64,000 nt of DNA from Streptomyces sp. CG4 (GCF_041080655.1 NZ_CP163525.1:1240001-1304000), one strand, 5' to 3'. Counted from the first letter of the stretch, positions 1 through 9,203 are shown. The notes: generated by a model not told the origin, from the letters alone. Made by a program: numbers and translations.

Positions 1-237
1 TCCGATCATCACCACACCCCAGGAATGTCGTATTTACCGACAAGGCCATCACGGGCATATGAGTACGAAGCTGGCTCATCGGATAAACAGCCTGAGCGCT
101 GTCCTTAGCCCATCCGGTGCCGTGCCGAAGCGTGCGCCCGGACGTCCGCCCGGCCGTTCGCCGACGCGATCGAGCGTCCCGCGCGGACCCGTGCGCGCGC
201 TCTGTTCCCCGGCCGCGCCCTGTGCTGCCATACGGCC

Positions 238-807
238 ATGACGGCCGGAACCTCACTCATCCACGGGACCATGGCACCGACCCACCGGACGACGACCGCC
301 GACCACGAACTGGCCGCGCTCCAGCGCGAGCACGGCGGACCCCTCTTCACCCTGCTGCTCAGACTCTGCGACGGAGACCGGCAGCGCGCCGAGGACCTCG
401 TCCAGGAGACCCTGGTGCGCGCCTGGCAGCATCCCGAGGCGCTGCACGCCGACGACTTCGACTCCGTACGGCCCTGGCTGCTGACGGTCGCCCGGCGGCT
501 CGCGATCGACGCCCGGCGGGCCCGGCAGGCACGGCCGCCGGAGACCGGTGACGAGATCCCGGAGACCGCGCGGGTGACGGCCGATCATGCCGAACGGGCC
601 GCCGCGATGCTCGACGTCCGGGAGGCTGTGAAGACACTCACGCCGGAGCACCGTGACGTCCTGGTACTCGTGTATTTCCTCGGGGCCAGTGTGGCGGAAG
701 CGGCGCAGACCCTGGGCGTGCCACCCGGTACCGTGAAATCCCGCGCGTTCTACGCGCTGCGCGCGCTGCGCCGGGTCCTTCCGGGTTATGCGGCCGACCT
801 GCACTGA
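238..807 (+). CDS. ECF-type RNA polymerase sigma factor
   Basis: This 189-residue protein has the two-domain plan of an extracytoplasmic-function sigma factor. A region 2 helix bundle lies at about residues 30-95, with the promoter-melting segment rich in R, L and W (VRAWQHPEA, RPWLLTVARRLAIDARRA). A region 4 helix-turn-helix lies at about 130-185, including VAEAAQTLGVPPGTVKSR. It would direct RNA polymerase to a small stress or envelope regulon. Its likely antagonist is the zinc-finger anti-sigma protein encoded at 1652-2305, with one unrelated gene between them. The ATG at 238 and the ATG at 271 are both possible starts. Neither has a strong Shine-Dalgarno, so the N-terminus is uncertain. 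Confidence 0.9.
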   Translation: MTAGTSLIHGTMAPTHRTTTADHELAALQREHGGPLFTLLLRLCDGDRQRAEDLVQETLVRAWQHPEALHADDFDSVRPWLLTVARRLAIDARRARQARPPETGDEIPETARVTADHAERAAAMLDVREAVKTLTPEHRDVLVLVYFLGASVAEAAQTLGVPPGTVKSRAFYALRALRRVLPGYAADLH

Positions 808-960
808 AACCGGCCGCAGTGCAAAGCTCTCGCAAAGCGCCTTGCTGTGGCCCCCGTTCGGGCAATGGGCTGTCCTCATGCGCGTCCCGGCCGAGGGCCG
901 GGGCCGCGGCCCTGACGGGGCTCGGGCGACGCGTACGTACCGGAGGAAGGGCAGGAAGGG

Positions 961-1476
961 ATGCTGCACAGAGGGCACGAGAGCACGGACGGCACCGACG
1001 GCGGTGAACTGACCGTCCCCATGGCCTGGTTGTACGCGGAGTACATCGCCGACGAGCTGCTGCGCACCGGCGATCTGATGCCGCCGACGTCCTTCGAGTT
1101 CCGGGCCGGCCGGGACGCCCTGGCGCTCACCGTCTTCCTGTCCGACACCGACGGCGAGTTGTCCGGCATCCGGGTGATCTCCCAGCTGGAGAACTGGCTG
1201 TCACTGACCGCCTACGACCAGCCGTGGCGGGACTGGGTGCACGAGCGCATGGCCGAGCTGGCCGACGCGGCCGAGCGGTCTGGCACCCGCTCCCCCGACC
1301 TGGCGCTCGCAGCGGACGCCTGGCGCTGGCTGGAGGAGACGGAGCTGCTCGCGCCGGACCTGGACGCGGTGCCGGGCGGCGGTGCGCTGACCGGCGAGGA
1401 CGACGGGCCGAAGGTGTGGACCCCGGCCTGGCGGCTCGGGCTTCCCCTCGGACACCTCGCGATCCACCTCTTCTGA
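961..1476 (+). CDS. Conserved hypothetical protein between sigma and anti-sigma genes
   Basis: This is a 171-residue acidic, soluble protein with no signal peptide or membrane segment. I do not recognise a named family. The ATG at 961 follows a purine-rich AGGAAGGG ribosome site. An internal ATG at 1021 (MAWLYAEYIADELL) is the alternative start and begins the more conserved-looking portion. Visible features are a Trp-rich middle (NWLSLTAYDQPWRDWVHERM) and a hydrophobic C-terminal tail. It sits 153 bp after the ECF sigma gene and 175 bp before the anti-sigma gene on the same strand, so co-regulation is possible, but nothing in the sequence assigns a function. Confidence 0.7.
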   Translation: MLHRGHESTDGTDGGELTVPMAWLYAEYIADELLRTGDLMPPTSFEFRAGRDALALTVFLSDTDGELSGIRVISQLENWLSLTAYDQPWRDWVHERMAELADAAERSGTRSPDLALAADAWRWLEETELLAPDLDAVPGGGALTGEDDGPKVWTPAWRLGLPLGHLAIHLF

Positions 1477-1600
1477 GGCCCTTTCCGAGGTCCATTCCGA
1501 GGTTTCTCGAAATCCGACCAATCCGCGGGCCGGACCGCTCCGAATCTCCTCTCCGGGATTCTGTGGGTGGCTTGAGTGATTCGGCTGTCGGCTGCGTACG

Positions 1601-1635
1601 GATGGGTGCACGGAGTAACCCAACCCGCACCCATC
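1601..1635 (+). promoter_or_regulatory. Perfect 9-bp inverted repeat just upstream of the anti-sigma gene
   Basis: GATGGGTGC (1601-1609) and its exact complement GCACCCATC (1627-1635) are separated by 17 bases that include a GGAGTAACCC segment. The right arm ends 16 bp before the anti-sigma ATG, immediately upstream of its GAGGA ribosome site. It could be an operator or an mRNA hairpin that limits translation of the anti-sigma factor. It is too close to the start codon to be an ordinary terminator for the preceding gene. Confidence 0.45.
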
Positions 1636-1651
1636 GGCACGAGGATTCGGC

Positions 1652-2305
1652 ATGAGGTCCCTGGAAAGGCATCGCGACGTCGGCGCGTACGCGCTCGGCG
1701 TGCTGGACGAGGCGGAGGCCTTCCGCTTCGAGGACCACCTCATGGAGTGCCCGCAGTGCGCGGCGCAGGTGACCGAATTCGGTCCCGCCGCACGGCAGTT
1801 GATGCTGTACCGCCGGGCCACGCCGCGCTTTGTGCACCCCATGGCGCAGCCCGGTCCCCGGCTGCTGGACCGGCTGCTCGGCGAGGCCGCGCGTCGGCAG
1901 CGGGTGCTCCGCCGGCGCTTCCTGTACGGTCTGGCCGCCTCGGTGGTGCTGGCCGTCGCCGGTCCGGGGATCGTGGCCTTCGCCGGCCATCGGGAGCCGG
2001 CCGCGCACGTCACGGCGGCGGCCGATCCACAGACCGGGGTGTGGGCCGAGGTCACGGCCGACGACGGGGACACGGGCAGCCGGCTGCTGCTGCGGGTGAA
2101 GGACGGCACCGGCCCGCACCGATGCCGGCTCGTCGTCGTGGGCCGCGACGGCTCCGAACAGATCGCCGGCACGTGGACCGAGCCCGACCACGCCGCCGAC
2201 ACCTTCACCACGCTCGGGTCCTCCACAATGCACCCGGACCAGATCGACCGGTACGAGGTACGCACGACCGACGGGCAGCATCTGGTCACGCTCCGGGCAC
2301 AGTGA
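1652..2305 (+). CDS. Zinc-finger membrane anti-sigma factor
   Basis: This 217-residue protein begins with an anti-sigma zinc-finger domain. The HLMECPQCAAQ stretch supplies the H-x3-C-x2-C signature at about residues 29-36. A basic segment and a single hydrophobic helix follow (FLYGLAASVVLAVAGPGIVAF, roughly 89-109), then an extracytoplasmic domain of about 105 residues. This is the architecture of transmembrane anti-sigma factors that hold an ECF sigma factor at the membrane until a signal triggers release. The natural partner is the ECF protein at 238-807. The start ATG has a GAGGA ribosome site 7 bp upstream. Confidence 0.88.
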   Translation: MRSLERHRDVGAYALGVLDEAEAFRFEDHLMECPQCAAQVTEFGPAARQLMLYRRATPRFVHPMAQPGPRLLDRLLGEAARRQRVLRRRFLYGLAASVVLAVAGPGIVAFAGHREPAAHVTAAADPQTGVWAEVTADDGDTGSRLLLRVKDGTGPHRCRLVVVGRDGSEQIAGTWTEPDHAADTFTTLGSSTMHPDQIDRYEVRTTDGQHLVTLRAQ

Positions 2306-2453
2306 CGGCATCGGGACTCGACCGAGGACTCTCAGAGGACTCTCATGAGGCAAGCCGTTACGCGCCCGGGCGCGTACGACACCTGGTCGGCGGCCGACCA
2401 GCACGCCCTGCTCCGGCTGACCGGCCGCCGCGGCCCGGCACTGGGGCGGGAGT

Positions 2454-3317
2454 TCACTTCAGCAGCCGGGAGAGTCTGCGGTCCGCCAGGGGCTTTCCGC
2501 CCGTCTGGCAGGTGGGGCAGTACTGCAGGGAGGAGTCGCTGAAGGAGACCTCGCGGATGGTGTCCCCGCACACCGGGCAGGGTTCGCCGGTGCGGCCGTG
2601 GACACGCAGGCCGCCCTTCTTCTCGGCCTTCAGCCGTCCGGCGGCCACACCCCGGGAGCGGTCGACCGCCTCGGTGAGCGTGGCGCGCAGGGCCGCGTAC
2701 AGCCGGTGGGTCTCGTCCGGGGTCAGGGAGGCGGCGAGCTTGAACGGGGACATCTTCGCGGCGTGCAGGATCTCGTCGCTGTAGGCGTTGCCGACGCCCG
2801 CGATCAGGGACTGGTCCCGCAGCGCGCCCTTCAGCCGGCGTCTCTCGTCCTTCAGCAGGGCGGCGAGGCGTTCCTCGTCGAAGTCGGCGGCGAGGGGATC
2901 GGGGCCGAGCCGGGCGATGCCCTCGACCTGCTGCGGATCGCGGACTACGTACACCGCGAGGCGCTTTTGGGTGCCGGCTTCGGTGAGGTCGAAGCCCTCC
3001 CCGGTCTCCAGCGCCACACGCAGCGCGAGCGGGCCCTTGCCCGGCTTGGGCGGGCCGTCCGGCAGCCGGTCCTTCCACTGCAGCCAGCCGGCGCGGGCCA
3101 GGTGGGTGACGAGGTGCAGGCCGGCGCTGCCCTCGATGTCGAGGAACTTCCCGTGCCGGTGCACGGCGGTGACCTCGCTGCCCTCGAACGCGCCGACCGG
3201 AGGGTCGTACGTCTTCAGGACGCTGATGGCGACCGGCAGCACCCGCACGACCTCGTGGCCGATCAGGTGCTCGGTGAGGAAGTCCTTGAGCGCTTCTACC
3301 TCGGGCAGTTCCGGCAT
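2454..3317 (-). CDS. Fpg/Nei-family DNA glycosylase (AP lyase)
   Basis: This protein of 287 residues starts MPELPEVE, the diagnostic N-terminus of the formamidopyrimidine-DNA glycosylase/endonuclease VIII family, in which the proline after Met is the catalytic Schiff-base nucleophile. A conserved lysine lies in HRHGKFLDIE. The central helix-two-turns-helix contains LIAGVGNAYSDEILH. The C-terminal zinc finger shows CPVCGD followed by YCPTC. It removes oxidised bases and nicks the abasic site during base-excision repair. The reading frame is open further upstream, but the MPELPEVE ATG at 3317 is certain because the first residues are catalytic. It converges with the anti-sigma gene. Confidence 0.95.
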   Translation of the reverse strand: MPELPEVEALKDFLTEHLIGHEVVRVLPVAISVLKTYDPPVGAFEGSEVTAVHRHGKFLDIEGSAGLHLVTHLARAGWLQWKDRLPDGPPKPGKGPLALRVALETGEGFDLTEAGTQKRLAVYVVRDPQQVEGIARLGPDPLAADFDEERLAALLKDERRRLKGALRDQSLIAGVGNAYSDEILHAAKMSPFKLAASLTPDETHRLYAALRATLTEAVDRSRGVAAGRLKAEKKGGLRVHGRTGEPCPVCGDTIREVSFSDSSLQYCPTCQTGGKPLADRRLSRLLK

Positions 3318-3366
3318 GGGTCCAGAGTGCCACCCGGTACTGACAACTCCCCCGAGCCGAGTCCCG

Positions 3367-5451
3367 TCAGCCGTCGAGGCGGAACTCGCACCACACGGCC
3401 TTGCCGCCGCCGCGCGCCTCCACGCCCCATGCGTCGGCGAGCTCTTCCACGAGGAACAGGCCCCGGCCGGAGACGCCGTCCTCACCCGCCTCACGGCGCC
3501 GGGGCAGGGCGCTGGAGGAGTCCTCGACCTCGATCCGCAGCCTGCCGTCGCCGTCGCCGAGCGCCCGCAGGGTCACGATCGCGGAGCCCTCGGTGTGCAT
3601 CAGCGCGTTGGTGATCAGTTCGTCGGCGACCAGCTCGACCTCGTCGGCGCGGTCGCCGGCGCCCCAGGAGCGGACCGCGGCGCGGATCATGTGCCGGGCG
3701 TGGGTGAGGGCCTCCGGGTCGCCGGGGACCACGTGCTGCTGCAGCCGGCCGCCGGCCCGCGGGGCCTCCGGGGTGCGGCGGCGCAGCAGGAGCAGCGCCA
3801 CGTCGTCGTCGCCGCCCCGATCCTCGGCCAGCTGGATCAGCCGGTCGGCGAGCCCGCGCACGTCCTCGGGGGCGGCCGCGACCAGTGTCGTCAGGCGACG
3901 CATGCCGTCGTCGAGGTCGGTGCCGGGCTGTTCGATCAGCCCGTCGGTGCACAGCAGCAGGGTGTGGCCGGGGTCGAGTTCGAGGGTCGAGACGGGGTAC
4001 TCCAGCCGGCTGAACTCGGCGGACAGGCCGAGCGGCAGCCCGCCCTCGACCGGGACCCGGCAGCAGGTTCCGTCGCTGTGCCGGATCAGCGGGTCGATGT
4101 GCCCGGCGCGGACCGCCTGGACGACTCCGGTGGACAGGTCGGCCTCGGCGTACAGGCAGGTGGCGAAGCGGTCGGTGTCGAGTTCGTGCAGGAAGACGGA
4201 GGCGCGGGCCATCACGGTGGCCGGGGTGTGGCCCTCGGCGGCGTAGGCGCGCAGCACGATCCGCAGCTGGCCCATGACGGCGGCGGCGTGGGTGTCGTGG
4301 CCCTGGACGTCACCGATGACCGCACCGACCCGGCCGCCGGGCAGCGGGATCAGGTCGTACCAGTCGCCGCCGATGTCCCGGCCGCGGGTGCCTCCGACGG
4401 TGGCCGCGCGGTAGCGGACGGCGATGTCGGCGCCGCGGACGCTGGGGATGGTGCGGGGCAGCATGGCCTGCTGCAGGCCCTGGGCGAGGTCCTTCTCCTG
4501 CTCGTAGAGCATGGCCCGCTGCAGGCTCTGCGCGATGCTGCTGCCGAGCGCGACCAGGACGGCACGCTCCTCGGTGGAGAAGCCGCGCCGGTCGCTGTAG
4601 AGCAGTCCCATCGCGCCGATCGGGCGGGCCTGGGCGATCAGCGGCAGATAGGCGGCCGAGGTGATGTGCAGGTCGACGAGGTGCGGCCAGAGGATCGGAT
4701 AGCCCTCGGCGAACTCCTCGGGGGACTCGATGAAGCGCGGCACGAGGGTGCGGACGACCTCGCTCATCGGGTACGGCTCGTCGATGCGGTTCACCTGGCT
4801 GCCCACGGGCACGAAGCTGCCGACGGGAGCCTCGGCGACGACGCGGATCCGGCCCGCCTCCACCAGGCCCATCACCAGGCTGGTCGCACCGAGGCGGCGG
4901 ATGCCGCGGGTGTCCTTGAGGACGTCGATGACATCCCGGACGGTGCGGGCGTGCGCGAGGGCGGCCGAGACGACCTGGACGACGTTGGTCTGCCGGCGGA
5001 ACGCCTGGTCCTGGGCGGCCCGCACACTGCGTGCCTCGCTGTCGGCGAGTTCCTCGGTGGCGTCCCGGACGATGCCGACGACCCGGCGCGGGCGGCCGGT
5101 GTCGTCCCGGCGGATGTAGCCCTGGGTGTGGGTCCAGCGCGGGGTGCCGTCGCGGCGACGGATGCGGAAGTAGGCCCCGTAGTTCTCGCTGCCGTCCTTG
5201 ATGGCCCGTGCCACCACCGCGTCCAGCCGGGCGGCTTCGGACTGCGGCACCCGGACGACCAGGGACTCGGGGCGTCCGTCGTATTCCTCGGGCAGCAGGT
5301 CGAACACCTGGTGCGCCTGGGCGTCCATGTGGAACAGGCCCGTGTCCAGGTCCCAGTCGAAGGTGCCCATGCGGTTGAGCGCCAGGATCGGGTCCGGGTG
5401 GGCGGGCCAGTCCTCCGGGAGTGACCTGGCACTCGCTCCCCCATCTGCCAT
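3367..5451 (-). CDS. PAS-GAF-PP2C (SpoIIE)-histidine kinase-like ATPase regulator
   Basis: This 694-residue multidomain signalling protein has, in order: a PAS sensor domain (about residues 20-140), a GAF domain (about 170-330), a SpoIIE-type PP2C phosphatase (about 345-555, with GGDWYDLIPLPGGRVG and VIGDVQGHD as metal-binding motifs and CTDGLIE near its end) and a C-terminal anti-sigma-kinase-like ATPase (about 580-690, VELVADELITNALMHTEG as the N-box and GRGLFLVEELAD as the G-box). Such proteins both dephosphorylate and phosphorylate anti-anti-sigma proteins in Streptomyces partner-switching pathways. The partner is not encoded nearby. No membrane segment is evident, so it is probably cytoplasmic. 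Start ATG at 5451. Confidence 0.93.
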   Translation of the reverse strand: MADGGASARSLPEDWPAHPDPILALNRMGTFDWDLDTGLFHMDAQAHQVFDLLPEEYDGRPESLVVRVPQSEAARLDAVVARAIKDGSENYGAYFRIRRRDGTPRWTHTQGYIRRDDTGRPRRVVGIVRDATEELADSEARSVRAAQDQAFRRQTNVVQVVSAALAHARTVRDVIDVLKDTRGIRRLGATSLVMGLVEAGRIRVVAEAPVGSFVPVGSQVNRIDEPYPMSEVVRTLVPRFIESPEEFAEGYPILWPHLVDLHITSAAYLPLIAQARPIGAMGLLYSDRRGFSTEERAVLVALGSSIAQSLQRAMLYEQEKDLAQGLQQAMLPRTIPSVRGADIAVRYRAATVGGTRGRDIGGDWYDLIPLPGGRVGAVIGDVQGHDTHAAAVMGQLRIVLRAYAAEGHTPATVMARASVFLHELDTDRFATCLYAEADLSTGVVQAVRAGHIDPLIRHSDGTCCRVPVEGGLPLGLSAEFSRLEYPVSTLELDPGHTLLLCTDGLIEQPGTDLDDGMRRLTTLVAAAPEDVRGLADRLIQLAEDRGGDDDVALLLLRRRTPEAPRAGGRLQQHVVPGDPEALTHARHMIRAAVRSWGAGDRADEVELVADELITNALMHTEGSAIVTLRALGDGDGRLRIEVEDSSSALPRRREAGEDGVSGRGLFLVEELADAWGVEARGGGKAVWCEFRLDG

Positions 5452-5536
5452 GGGCCCACCTTGCCAGGATTCAGCGGATTCTTCGACCTGATCGTCGGGA
5501 GGCCGTGGGGCTTGCGACGGCCGGTGCCGAGGCGGC

Positions 5537-6829
5537 TCAGCCGCCCTGAAGACTCGTCGGAAGACTCGTCGAAGCGCGCGGGGTGGCGTCGCCCGTCGCG
5601 CCGGGTACGACGGGACGGTCGCCCGCGGTGCCGTACGGGATCAGTCCGCCGTCGGGCAGGTCGGAACCGTCGGGCGGGCCGACCGCGTGCGGCGGGTGCG
5701 TGGTGCCGGGCGCGTCCGGGGTGAGGTCGAGGAACGGCGGGCTCCACGGGTCGGCCGTACCGGGGAGTGTGGTGCTCCGCCCGGCGGGCCGGCTGGGTGC
5801 GGTCGGGGTGGCGGTGCCGGATGGAGAGCCGGTGGTGCCGGGAGAGGCTCCCGGCCGGGTCTGCCGGGCGCCGGGCGGGGTGCTGGTCGGCTGTGCGGTG
5901 GCCGGGGCGGCCGGGTCCGCCGGGAGGGGCGCGTCGGGGCGGGTGGTGGCCCAGGTGGGGGCCGGTACGACGTGGTCGCCCCGCACGTCGTGCCCGATCC
6001 GGCGTTCGATCCAGGTGCGGGTCTCGACGTTGACGATGGTGACGCTGGTGACGGCTCGCGGCGCCGGCCTCACCGCGATCACCTGGTCCGGCCGGTATCC
6101 GGACCAGGTGCTGCCCCGGGTGCCGACGCCACCGTTGCCCGGCGCGGGTGCGCCCAGCGGGTTGCCGCAGCCACAGCGCACCCGCGGCACGCCCCGGTCG
6201 TCGATGAGGACGGCGGTGCCGGCCTGCAGCACGGCCTGGTAGGCGACCGCGTGCCTGCCGCGGTAGCCGTGGGTGGTGACCCGGGTGTCGGCGTGCAGCA
6301 CGACCGGCGTGAGGCCCTGCAGATAGCGGGTCAGGCCGCCGCCGGACACGCCGGCCACGCGGGCGAAGGCGTCGGCCCTGGCCCGGTCCGCCGTCAGATG
6401 CCCGATCCGCCGCTCGACGTCGCAGGCGGCGACGCGTGCGGTGCCGCCGTAGAGGCCGGGGGTCGCGCCGGACAGGGCGCGCATCGCGCGCAGGGGTAGG
6501 GCGAGCAGCGCGGCGGGCACCCAGGGCCTGGAGGACGCGGCGACGGGCGGTCCCGTGGTGCTGACGCCCTCCGGCGCACGGGTGGTGGGAGCGGTCGTGC
6601 CCGTGGGGGGCGCGGTGGGATCGGCACTGCCCGTGCCGGGTGCCGTCGGCGCGGCGGTCGCGATGACCATGGAGCCGGTGAAGGGGTCGGGCCCCCGCGC
6701 CGCGGCGGGGAGACGATAGACGGCCTCGCCCATCCGGGCCTCTTTGGCACCGGGGCGGACGCAGCCGGCGGCGAAGAGCGCCACCGAGAGGTCGCAGGCG
6801 AGGACGATGAATCCGGCGGGTATCCGCAC
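5537..6829 (-). CDS. Proline/threonine-rich secreted or lipid-anchored hypothetical protein
   Basis: This protein of 430 residues begins with a hydrophobic segment ending FAAGC, which could be a lipobox (Cys about 22). A low-complexity Thr/Pro/Ala linker (about 55-95) leads into a compact domain (about 105-290). That domain contains ACDVERRIGHLTADRARADA and a CGCGNPLG cysteine cluster. The C-terminal 130 residues are again Pro/Thr-rich. It resembles a family of uncharacterised Streptomyces surface proteins; I believe the DUF6777 group, from memory only. A GTG at 6829 is chosen because CGGAG lies 6 bp upstream. It is divergent from the lipase-maturation-factor-like gene. Confidence 0.72.
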   Translation of the reverse strand: MRIPAGFIVLACDLSVALFAAGCVRPGAKEARMGEAVYRLPAAARGPDPFTGSMVIATAAPTAPGTGSADPTAPPTGTTAPTTRAPEGVSTTGPPVAASSRPWVPAALLALPLRAMRALSGATPGLYGGTARVAACDVERRIGHLTADRARADAFARVAGVSGGGLTRYLQGLTPVVLHADTRVTTHGYRGRHAVAYQAVLQAGTAVLIDDRGVPRVRCGCGNPLGAPAPGNGGVGTRGSTWSGYRPDQVIAVRPAPRAVTSVTIVNVETRTWIERRIGHDVRGDHVVPAPTWATTRPDAPLPADPAAPATAQPTSTPPGARQTRPGASPGTTGSPSGTATPTAPSRPAGRSTTLPGTADPWSPPFLDLTPDAPGTTHPPHAVGPPDGSDLPDGGLIPYGTAGDRPVVPGATGDATPRASTSLPTSLQGG

Positions 6830-6909
6830 CGTACACTCCGCATCACTGTGGGTGACTTCCCTTCATTGTGTGCATCGCGCCTGTCTGGCCGGCAACTCGG
6901 GGGCGGTCC

Positions 6910-8382
6910 ATGATGAAGACGACACCGGCGGTTTGGCCGCGACGAAGGGCGCGCACAGCCGTGGACTGGTTCACCGCTCCCGACTACTGGCTGAGCCGGC
7001 TGGTCTTCCAGCGGGCTCTGGCTGCCGTGTACCTGGTCGCGTTTGTGACGGCGGCTCTGCAGTTCCGGGCTCTGCTGGGCGAGCGCGGCATGCTGCCGAT
7101 CCCCCGCTTCGTGGCGCGGATCCCCTTCCGAGGGGCCCCGAGCCTGTTCCATCTGCACTACTCCGACCGCTTCTTCGCGAGCTGCGCCTGGGCGGGCTGC
7201 GCGGTCTCGGCGGCGCTGCTCGCCGGCGCGGACTCCCTGCTGCCGCTGTGGGCCGTGATCCCGCTGTGGCTGGTGCCTTGGGCGCTGTATCTGTCGATCG
7301 TCAACGTCGGCCAGACCTGGTACGCGTTCGGCTGGGAGTCGCTGCTGCTGGAGACGGGCTTCCTGGCGGCGTTCCTCGGCAACGACGAGGTGGCGCCGCC
7401 GATCGTCGTCCAGTTCCTGCTGCGCTGGATCCTGTTCCGGGTCGAGTTCGGCGCCGGGCTGATCAAGATGCGGGGCGACGCGTGCTGGCGGAAGCTGACC
7501 TGCCTGTACTACCACCACGAGACACAGCCCATGCCGGGCCCGCTGAGCTGGTTCTTCCACCGTCTGCCGAGGCCGCTGCACCGGGTCGAGGTCGCCGCGA
7601 ACCACTTCACCCAACTCGTCGTGCCGGTACTGCTGTTCACACCACAGCCGATCGCCTCGGCCGCCGCCGCGCTCATGATCGTGACCCAGCTGTGGCTGGT
7701 ATTGTCCGGCAACTTCTCCTGGCTGAACTGGATCACCATCGTGCTGGCCCTGTCCGCGCTCCGGTTTCCCGGGTCCGCGCCGCCCGTGCCGGCGGCGCCG
7801 CTGTGGTACGAGGTCCTGGTGCTCGCGGTCGCGGCCCTGCTGGTCTTCCTGAGCTACCACCCGGTGCTGAACATGGTCTCCCGCCGCCAGGTCATGAACC
7901 GCTCCTTCGACCCGCTGCACCTGGTGAACACCTATGGCGCGTTCGGCAGCATCAGCCGGGTCCGTTACGAGGTGGTGGTCGAGGGCACCCTGGACGCACT
8001 ACCCCGCGAGGACTCGGACTGGCGGGAGTACGAGTTCCGGGGCAAGCCCGGTGACACCCGGCACTGGCCGCGCCAGTTCGCCCCCTACCATCTGCGCCTG
8101 GACTGGCTGATGTGGTTCGCGGCGCTGTCCCCGGCCTACGCCGGCGACTGGTTCGGCGGACTGGTGGAACGCCTGCTGGAGAACGACCGCGCCACGCTGC
8201 GCCTGCTCCGCCGCTCCCCCTTCCCGGCGGACACCCCGCCCCGCTACATCCGGGCCCGCCTCTTCCGCTACCGCTACACCACCTGGCGGGAGCTGCGGGA
8301 GACGGGCGCGTGCTGGGAGCGGACGTATGTGCGCGAGTATCTGCCGCCGACCAGGCTGGCGGGGGCGGTTCAGAGGTCGTAG
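6910..8382 (+). CDS. Lipase maturation factor family membrane protein
   Basis: This protein of about 490 residues has multiple hydrophobic helices across its first two thirds and a long hydrophilic C-terminus. Motifs typical of the lipase-maturation-factor family are visible, including QTWYAFGWESLLLETGFLA, LLRWILFRVEFGAGLIKMRG and FGSISRVRYEVVVEGT near the C-terminal conserved region. In animals LMF1 assists folding of secreted lipases in the ER. The role of bacterial homologues is not established. ATG codons at 6910 and 6913 are chosen; the frame extends upstream without a better start. Its last 13 bp overlap the convergent fucose-operon lactonase gene. Confidence 0.85.
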   Translation: MMKTTPAVWPRRRARTAVDWFTAPDYWLSRLVFQRALAAVYLVAFVTAALQFRALLGERGMLPIPRFVARIPFRGAPSLFHLHYSDRFFASCAWAGCAVSAALLAGADSLLPLWAVIPLWLVPWALYLSIVNVGQTWYAFGWESLLLETGFLAAFLGNDEVAPPIVVQFLLRWILFRVEFGAGLIKMRGDACWRKLTCLYYHHETQPMPGPLSWFFHRLPRPLHRVEVAANHFTQLVVPVLLFTPQPIASAAAALMIVTQLWLVLSGNFSWLNWITIVLALSALRFPGSAPPVPAAPLWYEVLVLAVAALLVFLSYHPVLNMVSRRQVMNRSFDPLHLVNTYGAFGSISRVRYEVVVEGTLDALPREDSDWREYEFRGKPGDTRHWPRQFAPYHLRLDWLMWFAALSPAYAGDWFGGLVERLLENDRATLRLLRRSPFPADTPPRYIRARLFRYRYTTWRELRETGACWERTYVREYLPPTRLAGAVQRS

Positions 8383-9203
8383 ACGCGGGTGGCGGTGCCC
8401 TCGTGGACGGCCGTGCGTTCCGCCGCACTGAGCCCGGCGGTCAACTCCCTTGTCACGTCCAGGACTTCGGCATAGGCGGCCGCCAGGGTGCACACCGGCC
8501 AGTCGGAGCCGAACATCAGGCGGCCGGGGCCGAAGGCCGCCAGCGCGGTCTCGGCGTACGGCCGCAGGTCGGCCGTGGCCCGGGAAGCGGGGTCGGCCTC
8601 GGTGAGCAGGCCGGAGAGCTTGGCGACCGTGTTCGGGCGGGCGGCGAGTGCGCGCAGGGCGGAGGCCCAGGGCTCCCGCGCTCCGGAGGCGATCGGCGGC
8701 TTGCCCAAGTGGTCGAGGACGAAGGTCAGCCCGGGAAGGGCCTCGGCGGCCTGGGCGCACGCCGGGAGCTGGTGGGGCAGGACGACGAGGTCGTAGACGA
8801 GGCCCGCGTCCGCGAGCGCCGTCAGGCCCCGGCGTACGTCAGGGCGCAGCAGCCACTCCGGGTCCGGCTCGCTCTGCACCTGGTGCCGGATGCCCTTCAG
8901 GCGGGAGCCGCCGGGGAGTTCGCGCAGTCGGTCCAGTTCGTCGGCGATGTCGGGGCGGGTGAGGTCGGTCCAGCCGACGACACCGGCGATCAGGTCGTGC
9001 ATGTCGGCCAGGGCCAGGAACTCGGGGGTCTCCTCGGGCACCGTGACGGTCTGGACGAGGACGGTACGGGTGACTCCGGCCGCCCGCGCCTCGGGTTCGA
9101 GGTCGGCCAGGCTGAAGTCGCGCCTGAGCGGGCTGTCTTCGGGGATCCAGTCCTGGTCACGGACGGACAGGTCCCAGAGGTGGTGGTGGGCGTCGACGGT
9201 CAC
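8370..9203 (-). CDS. Amidohydrolase-fold lactonase, probable L-fuconolactonase
   Basis: This 277-residue TIM-barrel hydrolase opens with DAHHHLWD, the N-terminal metal-binding signature of the COG3618 group that contains L-fucono- and L-rhamnono-lactonases. Other family landmarks are LDHLGKPP (about residue 165) and MFGSDWPV (about 235). In this operon it is best read as hydrolysing L-fucono-lactone to L-fuconate. It is the last gene of the operon. Its GTG start overlaps the mutarotase stop by 4 bp, so translation is probably coupled. Substrate specificity is inferred from context. Confidence 0.85.
   Translation of the reverse strand: MTVDAHHHLWDLSVRDQDWIPEDSPLRRDFSLADLEPEARAAGVTRTVLVQTVTVPEETPEFLALADMHDLIAGVVGWTDLTRPDIADELDRLRELPGGSRLKGIRHQVQSEPDPEWLLRPDVRRGLTALADAGLVYDLVVLPHQLPACAQAAEALPGLTFVLDHLGKPPIASGAREPWASALRALAARPNTVAKLSGLLTEADPASRATADLRPYAETALAAFGPGRLMFGSDWPVCTLAAAYAEVLDVTRELTAGLSAAERTAVHEGTATRVYDL

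Noticed and set aside
117..551. Other frames around the ECF sigma gene start
   Set aside because: Arg/Ala/Pro-rich translations without domains; the first 237 bases hold no gene I can support.
2332..3333. 333-codon minus-strand frame overlapping the DNA glycosylase
   Set aside because: It is a shifted shadow of the Fpg-type gene, which has an intact MPELPEVE start and zinc finger in another frame.
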